A stretch of 64,000 nucleotides of DNA from positions 1 through 64,000 of the forward strand of contig CAWDXD010000033.1 of assembly GCA_963806145.1 (NCBI GenBank). The letters run 5' to 3'. Positions 1 to 6,238 of this stretch are shown here, in pieces. The stretch comes from DASXKD01 sp963806145 (lineage in GTDB: Bacteria > Actinomycetota > Actinomycetes > Streptosporangiales > Streptosporangiaceae). The notes under the pieces were generated by a model. That model saw only the letters and a program-made list of their open reading frames with translations. It was not told where the DNA came from and ran no database searches. Every line of letters starts with the position of its first letter. Positions within the stretch are counted from its first letter, which is position 1. The position numbers and the translations under genes were made by a program.

Positions 1-52
1 CCGGGATGGCCGCCGGAGCGGCGGAGATGCTCTGGCCGGGAAGGAGCGCCGG

Positions 53-562
53 ATGCGGTTGCGGGACGTTGAGCCGGGCGATGTCGATGCCTATGTGCGG
101 ATGCGGTGCGATCCGGTCATGATGGCTGAACTGGGTGGCCCGATGCCCCGCGAGGGTATCGAGGACAAGGTGGCCCGCGACGTCGGGGCGGTGACGGCTG
201 GTAGCGACTGGGTCAAGATGATCGTTCCGGACGAGGCCGCGCCTGACGTGGTGGCTGGAAACGTGGTGTTGTGGTCCCACGATGAGGGCGGCGCGCCGGT
301 GTCTGAGATCGGCTGGATGGTGCTGCCGGAGTTCCAGGGCCGCGGGCTCGGGAAGCGGGCCGTCCGGATGCTGCTCGAACTGGCCCGCGACGATGGCCGC
401 TGGGGGCTGGTGCACGCGTTCCCGGCGACGTCGAACGCTCCCTCGAACGGTATCTGCCGCTCCCTTGGCTTCCGGTTCGCTGGTGAGCAGGACGTAACGT
501 TCGCCGGCCGCATTCTGCGGAGTAACCACTGGGTGATCAACCCTGCCGTTGACCTGGCGTAA
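53..562 (+). CDS. GNAT family N-acetyltransferase
   Basis: The 169-aa product has the fold signature of GCN5-related N-acetyltransferases, which move the acetyl group of acetyl-CoA to an amine; the substrate cannot be told. The acetyl-CoA pyrophosphate loop is visible as QGRGLGK around residues 98-104, preceded by the beta-4 strand GWMVLPEF. A late SNAPSNGICRSLGF segment fits the usual C-terminal N-x-(A/P)S-x-x-x-x-x-x-x-GF motif, which favours the RimJ/RimL-like subgroup. The ATG is chosen because AAGGAG lies 7-12 bases upstream. The stop lies tail to tail with, and slightly inside, the frameshifted DUF2218 gene on the other strand. Length is normal for the family. Family certain, substrate unknown. 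Confidence 0.9.
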   Translation: MRLRDVEPGDVDAYVRMRCDPVMMAELGGPMPREGIEDKVARDVGAVTAGSDWVKMIVPDEAAPDVVAGNVVLWSHDEGGAPVSEIGWMVLPEFQGRGLGKRAVRMLLELARDDGRWGLVHAFPATSNAPSNGICRSLGFRFAGEQDVTFAGRILRSNHWVINPAVDLA

Positions 563-968
563 GTGGCGAGGGCTGGGTCGTCAGCGCCTCGGATCGCTGC
601 CAGGTGACCGTCAGCGGCTCGCGGCGGCTGAACCGGTCGATATGACTGGTCGATCAGGTTCTCGATGAACTCCAGGGTTGCGGTATCCGCGGCCTCGGCG
701 CGCAGCAGCAGCGCGTCGCCGACTGGCCCGCAGGACGCATTGCCCGCCGGGGAACGTGACCGTCCCTTCCGTCTCCGACCATTCCACGCGCACCTGTTCC
801 GCCGGGCCCGGCTGCGCATGATCGTCCCGGTGGCCGCCGGGGCGGTGCCGCATTTGCCGGCCCTTGCCGGTGCCGAGGTGCCTGCCCTCTGTTGCTGAGG
901 TGCTGGCAGACCTGGGTGAGGTAACGGCCGGGACGGTCGGTCTCGACGCGGGCTTCGGCGATCAGCAT
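537..968 (-). pseudogene. DUF2218 family protein, frameshifted
   Basis: No single frame is open across this stretch, but reading the minus strand with three frame changes gives a full DUF2218-like protein. It begins MLIAEARVETDRPGRYLTQV, continues with QVRVEWSETEGTVTFPGGQC, then GDALLLRAEAADTATLEFIE and finally HIDRFSRREPLTVTWQ. DUF2218 proteins are about 100 aa and usually sit beside metal or iron genes; their function is not established. The start overlaps the last 7 bases of the permease gene, so it would be the third gene of an ArsR-permease-DUF2218 operon. The last bases overlap the end of the acetyltransferase gene. The shifts could be assembly errors or real decay. Confidence 0.7.
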
Positions 969-2218
969 GGTTCCTCCCTCGCGGCGTCCAGGCTGGGGCG
1001 GGGCATGACGGTAGCCGAGCGGGCGTGGTCATGCTCGTGGCCCGCCGGGCCGGGGTGCGCGTGCTGGTCCTGCGAGTCGGGGCTGCCGCCCATCATCTTC
1101 AGCATCGGCCCGCCGCCGGACCGGAAGAAGCGCACCAGCAGGGCGGCGGCCAGCAGCAGGAAGATGATGTTGAGCACCGTGGTGTAGTTCCACTGGATGC
1201 CCGTGTCGGCGACCTTCGCGTCCCGCTCGGCCGGGATCAGCCCGAGCCCGCCGAACAGGAACTCGACGATGTACCCTCCGGCCACCATGGTCGCGTAGAA
1301 GATGCCGAGCAGCGTGAGCATCATCGCCGTGCCGTAGTACTTCCGGTAGATGACCAGGATCGGGATGATGATCAGGTCGGCGAAGATGAACGCCACGACG
1401 CCGCCGAAGCTGATCCCGCCGTTCCAGAGCACCGCGGCGAGCGGCACGTTCCCGATCGAGCAGACGAAGCTGAGCATCGAGATGACCGGGCCGATGATCG
1501 GCCCCCAGAGCTTGGCGGCCAGCGGGTGCCCGGTCAGGAACAGGTGCTGCCAGAAGCTGTCCGGCACCCAGGCGGCAACCGCCCCGGCGATCAGCAGGCC
1601 CAGGACGATGTCCCGGATCACCGCCGCCCATTCCATGACGAAGATGTGGCTGACCGAGGTGTACCCGTCCCTGCTGGCCAGCCGGTGCCAGAAGCCGCCG
1701 CCGCCGGAGATGCTCATGTCCATGGCCGCATGGCCCTCCATGGACCCGGCCAGGCCCTTGTCGGCCTGCTGGCGTGCCGCGTCGATGAGCCGCGCGCGGA
1801 CGAAGAGCCGGAACGCCACAGCCATCAAGATGATCATGATCGGGCCGCCGACGAACTCGGCCAAAGTGAACTGCCAGGAGATCAGCAGCGCCAGGATGAT
1901 GCCCAGTTCGATGACCAGGTTGGTGCTGGCGATCTCGAAGGCCATCGCGGCGGTGAAGTTGGCACCGCGGCGGAACAGGGCCCGCGCCAGCGCCACCGCG
2001 GCGTACGAGCACGACGAGGAGGCGGCGCCCAGGCCGGTGGCCAGGGCCAGCGCCTTGGGCTTGTCGTCGCCGAGCAGCCGGGTGATCGTCCCCCGTCGGA
2101 TCACGGCCTGGACGATCGCCGAGAGGGTGAACCCCAGGATCAGCGACCAGGTGATCTGCCAGGTCATCGACCCGGCCGTCGCCAGCGCGTGGCCCAGCGC
2201 GTCCAGCGTGCGCGTCAC
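962..2218 (-). CDS. ArsP/DUF318-type permease
   Basis: A 418-aa polytopic membrane protein of the permease family (DUF318) that includes ArsP-like arsenical exporters and SO_0444-type metal efflux proteins. About ten hydrophobic segments are visible. Family marks are the GLGAASSSCSYAAVALARAL segment near residue 65, with a Ser-Ser-Cys-Ser-Tyr motif, and CSIGNVPLAAVLWNGG near residue 255, two half-repeats with a Cys in each. The C-terminal tail is rich in His, Asp and Glu (DQHAHPGPAGHEHDHA), which suggests metal binding in the cytoplasm. The start overlaps the arsR-type gene by 4 bases, so both come from one transcript and the repressor probably responds to the exported ion. Substrate (Cu, Zn, As or other) is not determined. 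Confidence 0.88.
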   Translation of the reverse strand: MTRTLDALGHALATAGSMTWQITWSLILGFTLSAIVQAVIRRGTITRLLGDDKPKALALATGLGAASSSCSYAAVALARALFRRGANFTAAMAFEIASTNLVIELGIILALLISWQFTLAEFVGGPIMIILMAVAFRLFVRARLIDAARQQADKGLAGSMEGHAAMDMSISGGGGFWHRLASRDGYTSVSHIFVMEWAAVIRDIVLGLLIAGAVAAWVPDSFWQHLFLTGHPLAAKLWGPIIGPVISMLSFVCSIGNVPLAAVLWNGGISFGGVVAFIFADLIIIPILVIYRKYYGTAMMLTLLGIFYATMVAGGYIVEFLFGGLGLIPAERDAKVADTGIQWNYTTVLNIIFLLLAAALLVRFFRSGGGPMLKMMGGSPDSQDQHAHPGPAGHEHDHARSATVMPRPSLDAAREEPC

Positions 2219-2589
2219 CGGTCCGCCCCGGGTGCCGCGATCGTGAGCAACTGCCGCAGGCAGTGCTCCAGGAGCTGATGCGGGAACCCGTCGGACAGCC
2301 GGTAGAAGACCATCCGGCCGTCCTTGCGGAAGCTCACCAGCCCGGCCAGGCGCAGCATCTTCAGCGCGTAGGACACCTGGTCCTCGGTGACGTCCAGGGC
2401 CAGCGCCAGGTCACCCACGCACAGCTCTTCCCCGGCCCCCAGGGCGAACAGGATCCGCGACCGCACCGGGTCGGCCAGCATGCCGAGCAGACCGGCCAGC
2501 TGGCCCGCCTCGCCCACCGAAAGCACCCCGGCCCGGGCAGCGGCGACCCGCGCCGGGTTCACCGGGTGATCATGATCGTTCGGCGCCAC
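2215..2589 (-). CDS. ArsR/SmtB family repressor
   Basis: A winged-helix regulator, 124 aa from the GTG at 2589. The recognition region contains ELCVGDLALALDVTEDQVSY, in the place where metal-sensing ArsR/SmtB proteins have ELCVCDL; only one of the two usual cysteines is present. The wing reads FRKDGRMVFYRL. A longer frame with ATG at 2646 exists, but its first codons would run through the inverted repeat at 2604-2637. The GTG is preceded at 5-9 bases by GGAGG, so I take the shorter form. The gene leads an operon with the permease (4-base overlap) and probably represses it by binding the repeat just upstream. Confidence 0.88.
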   Translation of the reverse strand: MAPNDHDHPVNPARVAAARAGVLSVGEAGQLAGLLGMLADPVRSRILFALGAGEELCVGDLALALDVTEDQVSYALKMLRLAGLVSFRKDGRMVFYRLSDGFPHQLLEHCLRQLLTIAAPGADR

Positions 2590-2603
2590 TTCTCCTCCGT
2601 TTA

Positions 2604-2637
2604 TCCGTACATCCGTATAGTCACACGGAAATACGGA
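2604..2637. promoter_or_regulatory. Inverted-repeat operator before the ArsR gene
   Basis: Arms TCCGTACATCCGT (2604-2616) and ACGGAAATACGGA (2625-2637) pair at 11 of 13 positions around an 8-base centre. The site lies 15-48 bases upstream of the GTG start of the ArsR-type gene, where an autoregulatory operator would be expected. It is unusually AT-rich for this genome and contains TATA-like sequence that could be the -10 region. The size and form suit an ArsR-family dimer site; binding itself is inferred. Confidence 0.55.
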
Positions 2638-2670
2638 CATCGTCAAACAGGCTGCGTGCCGCGCTGCTGG

Positions 2671-3395
2671 TCAGGCCGAGGGAACCGCGAGGCCGTGGGT
2701 GTAGGCGAGCACCACGAGCTGCGCCCGGTCCCGGGCGGCGAGCTTGGTCATCGCCCTGCTCACATGGGTCTTGGCGGTCAGCGGGCTCACCACGAGCCGG
2801 GCCGCGATCTCGTCGTTCGACAGCCCCGCGGCGACCAGGGCCACCACTTCCCGCTCCCGGTCGGTGAGGGTGGCCAGGCCCGGGGGAGCACCCGGCTCCG
2901 CCCGCGGGCGCGCGGCCGGCCTGTCTCCCGGTGGCGCGGCCGGACGGTCGCCGGGGCTGCCCCGGCGCGGCCCGCGGTGAACGCGGCGATCAGGGACCTG
3001 GTCACGCTGGGCGCGAGCAGCGCGTCGCCGCGGGCCACCACCCGCACCGCCTGCAGGAGTTCCTCCGGTTCCACGTCCTTGACCAGGAACCCGCTGGCCC
3101 CGGCCCGCAGCGCGCCGAACACGTGCTCGTCGTCGTCGAACGTGGTCAGCACGACCACCCTGACCCCGCCGAGCCTGGGGTCGGCGGAGATCCGCTTGGT
3201 CGCGGTGAGCCCGTCCACCTCGGGCATGCGCAGGTCCATCAGCACCACGTCGGGGCGGAGTTCAGCGGCCATCGCCACCGCGGCACCGCCGTTGGCCGCC
3301 TCGCCCACCACGCAGATGTCCTCGGACGCCTCAAGCAGCATCCGGAAGCCCGCCCGGACCAGCGCCTGGTCATCGGCGAGCAGGACCCGTATCAT
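2671..3395 (-). pseudogene. NarL/LuxR-type response regulator, frameshifted
   Basis: The receiver domain is complete in one frame (residues 1-125): acidic pocket ADD at 7-9, phosphorylation site Asp54 in VVLMDLRMP, Thr in VVLTTFDDD, and Lys in FLVKDVEP. The LuxR-type helix-turn-helix is also complete but in another frame: LATLTDREREVVALVAAGLS then SNDEIAARLVVSPLTAKTHV. The two frames meet in the linker, about 2890-2960, and one base change would join them. The start overlaps the stop of the kinase gene as ATGA, so the pair is co-transcribed. As written the protein would have a nonsense C-terminus and could not bind DNA; a sequencing error in the very GC-rich linker is equally likely. Confidence 0.8.
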
Positions 3396-4606
3396 CCGGC
3401 GGCCCCGGTGAGGGGGAGCGTCGCGCTGACCTCGAACCCGCCCTCCCCGCGCGGGCCCGCGGTCACCTCGCCGCCGACCGCGGCGGCCCGCTCCGCCATG
3501 CCGGTCAGCCCGTGCCCGTTACCCGCCCCATCGCCGTTCGCAGCGGTTGCGTCCGCACCGGTGCCGTCGTCGCTGACGGTGATGCCCAGGGCGGCCGGCT
3601 CGAAGGACAGCCGCACCGTCGCCCGTGCCGCCGGGCCGGCATGGCGGAGCACGTTCGTCAGTGACTCTTGCAGGATGCGATACGCCACCTCGTCGATGAC
3701 CGGGGGCAGCCGACGTTGCTCGCCTTCCACGGCGATCGTCACCGGGGCCCCGGCCGCGGTGACCGCGTCCCGCAGCGCGGGCAGCCGGTCCAGCCCGCCC
3801 GGTGTCACCGGGATGCCGTCGTCCGGCGTGCCCTGGCGCAACTGGCCGAGCGTGGCGCGCATCTCGCGGAGCGCGTGCTTGCTGGTCTCCCGGATCGCGG
3901 TGAGTGCCGCGCGGAGTTTCTCGTCCCGGTCGCCGAGCACGTGCAGCGCCGAGCCCGCCTGGACCGTGATCGTGGCCATGCTGTGCGCCACCGTGTCGTG
4001 CACGTCCCTGGCGATCCGCAGCCGCTCCTCGGCCACCCGCCTGGCGGCCTCCGCCTCGCGTTCCTCGTGCGCCACCCGCAGCCGTTGTGCCGTCTCTGCG
4101 GCCAGCGCCCGCCGGGTCCGGACCGCATCGCCGAGCATGATCGCCAGCGCCAGCACCACGATCGACGGCAGGAAGTTGTTGATCAGCGTGATCAGGCTCC
4201 AGTGGTTGGAGAGTTCCACCACGAACAGGCCGATCGCCATGTAGACCGACGGAATGACGATGGCCGCGACGAGGAAGCCAGCCACCGCCGCGTCGTAGAG
4301 CGGGACAGACAGCAGCGGGGCGGGAGAGATGTCCCGCCGGTCGAACGTGTAGTACAGCAGCAGCAGCACCGAGCAGGCGAGCAGTTCGACGCGGGGATAG
4401 CGGTTACGCAGCAGCACCGGGAGCACCAGCACCGCACCGAGCAGGTAGGCCTCGGCGTTGAGCGGCGCGGCGCCCTTCCCGCCGCCGGTCGCCACGCTGA
4501 GTTCGACCGCGACCAGTACCACGGCGGCCATTCCCGCGTCGCCCAGCCGGATGCCGAACCGGCCGTGCGGCCGGCCGAGCACTCTGCGGAGCGACACCCA
4601 GTCCAC
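3392..4606 (-). CDS. Sensor histidine kinase, HisKA_3 type
   Basis: A 404-aa membrane kinase of the NarX/DesK class. Four or five hydrophobic segments occupy about residues 20-160; then come a coiled-coil linker and the dimerisation domain with the phospho-acceptor His203 in RIARDVHDTVAHSMATITVQ. The ATPase domain follows with an N-box (RILQESLTNVLRHAG) and a G-box (DDGTGAD). It presumably phosphorylates the NarL-type regulator immediately downstream, whose start overlaps its stop by 4 bases. There is no large extracytoplasmic domain, so it may sense the membrane itself. GTG start; a two-hairpin repeat lies 31 bases upstream. The signal is unknown. Confidence 0.9.
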   Translation of the reverse strand: MDWVSLRRVLGRPHGRFGIRLGDAGMAAVVLVAVELSVATGGGKGAAPLNAEAYLLGAVLVLPVLLRNRYPRVELLACSVLLLLYYTFDRRDISPAPLLSVPLYDAAVAGFLVAAIVIPSVYMAIGLFVVELSNHWSLITLINNFLPSIVVLALAIMLGDAVRTRRALAAETAQRLRVAHEEREAEAARRVAEERLRIARDVHDTVAHSMATITVQAGSALHVLGDRDEKLRAALTAIRETSKHALREMRATLGQLRQGTPDDGIPVTPGGLDRLPALRDAVTAAGAPVTIAVEGEQRRLPPVIDEVAYRILQESLTNVLRHAGPAARATVRLSFEPAALGITVSDDGTGADATAANGDGAGNGHGLTGMAERAAAVGGEVTAGPRGEGGFEVSATLPLTGAAG

Positions 4607-4637
4607 GGCGTCACGTTACGCGACGCCGGCCGCGCAT

Positions 4638-4704
4638 GGCCAAGGCTCCGTGACGAAGGAACGGGGCCTTGAGCCATAGGGGGTTCCAGGGGGTCGCTCC
4701 CCCA
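4638..4704 (+). repeat. Two-hairpin dispersed repeat, copy 1
   Basis: This intergenic element matches 37575-37656. It has a first stem AAGGCTCCGT / ACGGGGCCTT (9 pairs and one G-T wobble) enclosing GACGAAGGA, then GAGCCAT, then GGGGGTTCC, then a second stem of five G and five C. It stands between the divergent kinase gene (start 4606) and the AsnC-type gene (start 4768). The first hairpin resembles intrinsic terminators of high-GC actinomycetes, but it lies upstream of both genes. Confidence 0.6.
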
Positions 4705-4767
4705 GATCAGCACCGCACAGCGTGACTTCACCGGCCGGGACGTGGCGGACCTGACAGGATCGGAGGC

Positions 4768-5259
4768 GTGGCCTTCGACGAACTGGACCGGCGGATCGTC
4801 GCGGCGCTCGTCGAAGACGGGCGCGCCACCTACGCCGAGATCGGGGCGAAGGCAGGCCTGTCCGCGCCCGCCGTGAAACGCCGGGTGGACCGGTTGCGTG
4901 CCTCCGGGGCGATCACCGGGTTCTCCGCGATCGTGGAGCCCGGCATGCTCGGCTGGACCACGGAAGCCTACGTGGAGCTGTTCTGCCGGGGGCGTACCTC
5001 GCCGTCGGACATCGCCGCCGCGGTCAGCAAGTACCCGGAGGTCACCGGGGCGGCCACGATCACCGGTGAGGCCGATGCGCTGCTGCATATCCGCGCGGCC
5101 GACGTCCGGCATTTCGAGGAGGTAGTGGAGCACATCAGCGCGGAGCCGTTCGTGGTGCGGACCAAGAGCGTGATCGTGCTCTCGCGGTTGGTGAGCAGGG
5201 CCGGGTTCGGCCCGGTCGGCTCGCGGCCGCCCGGGGGCGGCCCGGCCCAAAGCAGCTGA
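4768..5259 (+). CDS. Lrp/AsnC family transcriptional regulator
   Basis: A 163-aa regulator of the feast/famine family. The N-terminal helix-turn-helix is seen in ELDRRIVAALVEDGRATYAE followed by KAGLSAPAVKRRVDRLRASG; the C-terminal RAM ligand-binding half follows with the typical ALLHIRAADVRHFEEVVEHI region. Such proteins bind amino acids or other small metabolites and form octamers. The GTG start gives the canonical AsnC beginning; GGAGG lies only one base before it, so initiation may be leaderless or at a shifted site. It is a single gene, divergent from the kinase gene and separated by the repeat element. Target unknown. Confidence 0.88.
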   Translation: MAFDELDRRIVAALVEDGRATYAEIGAKAGLSAPAVKRRVDRLRASGAITGFSAIVEPGMLGWTTEAYVELFCRGRTSPSDIAAAVSKYPEVTGAATITGEADALLHIRAADVRHFEEVVEHISAEPFVVRTKSVIVLSRLVSRAGFGPVGSRPPGGGPAQSS

Positions 5260-5309
5260 CTTTGCCCGATCGCCCCCTCCTGACCTGCAAGCTTCGCTAG
5301 ATTCTTGAC

Positions 5310-5507
5310 ATGCGCGAACATCACGAGGCTGAGCAGTCCGGCGGCAGCACGGCAGAGTTCCGCGCCTTCGTGGATAGTTCAGGGGGCCCGGAGGCGACTC
5401 AGGCCTGGAGCATGCGCGCGTCGCGCAGCCGGGTCACCACGCTGGTGGCCGTGGTGGTCGGCGTGGCCGTGGTGCTCGCCATCATCGCCGCGCTCGTGAT
5501 CCACTAG
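5310..5507 (+). CDS. Small single-pass membrane protein
   Basis: A 65-aa product with a hydrophilic N-terminal half (residues 1-40) and one strong transmembrane segment at about 44-63 (VTTLVAVVVGVAVVLAIIAA). It has no recognised family. A TAGATT-like -10 element lies about 7-12 bases before the ATG, so the message may be leaderless. The last 4 bases overlap the end of kdpE on the other strand. Codon use matches its neighbours, which supports a real gene, but there is no functional evidence. Confidence 0.6.
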   Translation: MREHHEAEQSGGSTAEFRAFVDSSGGPEATQAWSMRASRSRVTTLVAVVVGVAVVLAIIAALVIH

Positions 5508-6238
5508 CTCCCCGCGCCACTGGCGCCCTCCTGGGTGCCCGGTGCTGGCGGGGGTGAAGCGTCCGGCTGGTACCGGTAGCCCATGCCAGGCTCGGTATGC
5601 AGCCAGCGCGGCCGCGCCGGGTCAGGTTCCAGCTTGCGGCGCAGTTGCGTCATGTACAGGCGCAGGTTGCCGGTGGCCTCCGCGTAGCCGGGCCCCCACA
5701 CCTCGGCCAGCAACTGCCGCTGGCTCAGCAGCTTTCCCGGATGCCGGAGCAGGAACTCCAGCAGGTGCCACTCGGTCGGGGTCAGCCGGATGCTGCTGCC
5801 GTCCGGCCTGGTGACGCGCTTGGCGGCCAGGTCCACCACCAAGTCGCCGAGGCGTACCTGCGGGCTGCCGTCCGGCGGCCCGGCCCGGCGCACCGCGGCC
5901 CGCATCCGGGCCAGCAGCTCGTCCATGCCGAACGGCTTGGTCACGTAATCGTCGGCGCCCGCGTCCAGGGCCACCACCTTGTCGGTGCTCTCCGCCCGTC
6001 CGGACAGCACGATGATCGGCGCGGTACTCCAGCCGCGGAGCCCGCCGATCACGTCGACGCCGTCAAGGTCCGGCAGGCCCAGGTCGAGCAGCACCAGGTC
6101 AGGCGGGTGCCGGGCGGCCATCTCCAGCGCCTGCTTCCCGGTGGCGGCGGTGTCCACGTCGTAGCCGCGCACCCGCAGGTTGATCCGCAGTGCACGAAGG
6201 ATCTGCGGCTCGTCGTCGACGACCAGGACCCGGGCCAT
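5504..6238 (-). CDS. kdpE: KdpE response regulator
   Basis: A 244-aa OmpR/PhoB-type regulator. The receiver has the acidic pair at residues 8-9, phosphorylation site Asp52 (LVLLDLGLPDLDG) and the conserved KPF lysine. The C-terminal winged helix holds LTPTEWHLLEFLLRHPGKLL and GYRYQP. The start shares one base with the stop of kdpD (ATGA), giving translational coupling, and the kdpFABC genes lie just upstream on the same strand. By homology it activates kdpFABC when potassium or turgor is low. Length and motifs are normal, so the assignment rests on both sequence and context. Confidence 0.95.
   Translation of the reverse strand: MARVLVVDDEPQILRALRINLRVRGYDVDTAATGKQALEMAARHPPDLVLLDLGLPDLDGVDVIGGLRGWSTAPIIVLSGRAESTDKVVALDAGADDYVTKPFGMDELLARMRAAVRRAGPPDGSPQVRLGDLVVDLAAKRVTRPDGSSIRLTPTEWHLLEFLLRHPGKLLSQRQLLAEVWGPGYAEATGNLRLYMTQLRRKLEPDPARPRWLHTEPGMGYRYQPDASPPPAPGTQEGASGAGS

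Noticed and set aside
91..1032. A 313-aa minus-strand frame over the acetyltransferase
   Set aside because: It is antisense to the acetyltransferase; only its middle part is used, as one of the frames of the DUF2218 gene.
1025..2278. Long plus-strand frames opposite the permease gene, and similar frames opposite kdpD, kdpA and the LAL gene
   Set aside because: They are the usual antisense open frames of GC-rich genes, rich in Arg, Asp, Gln and His with no family signal.
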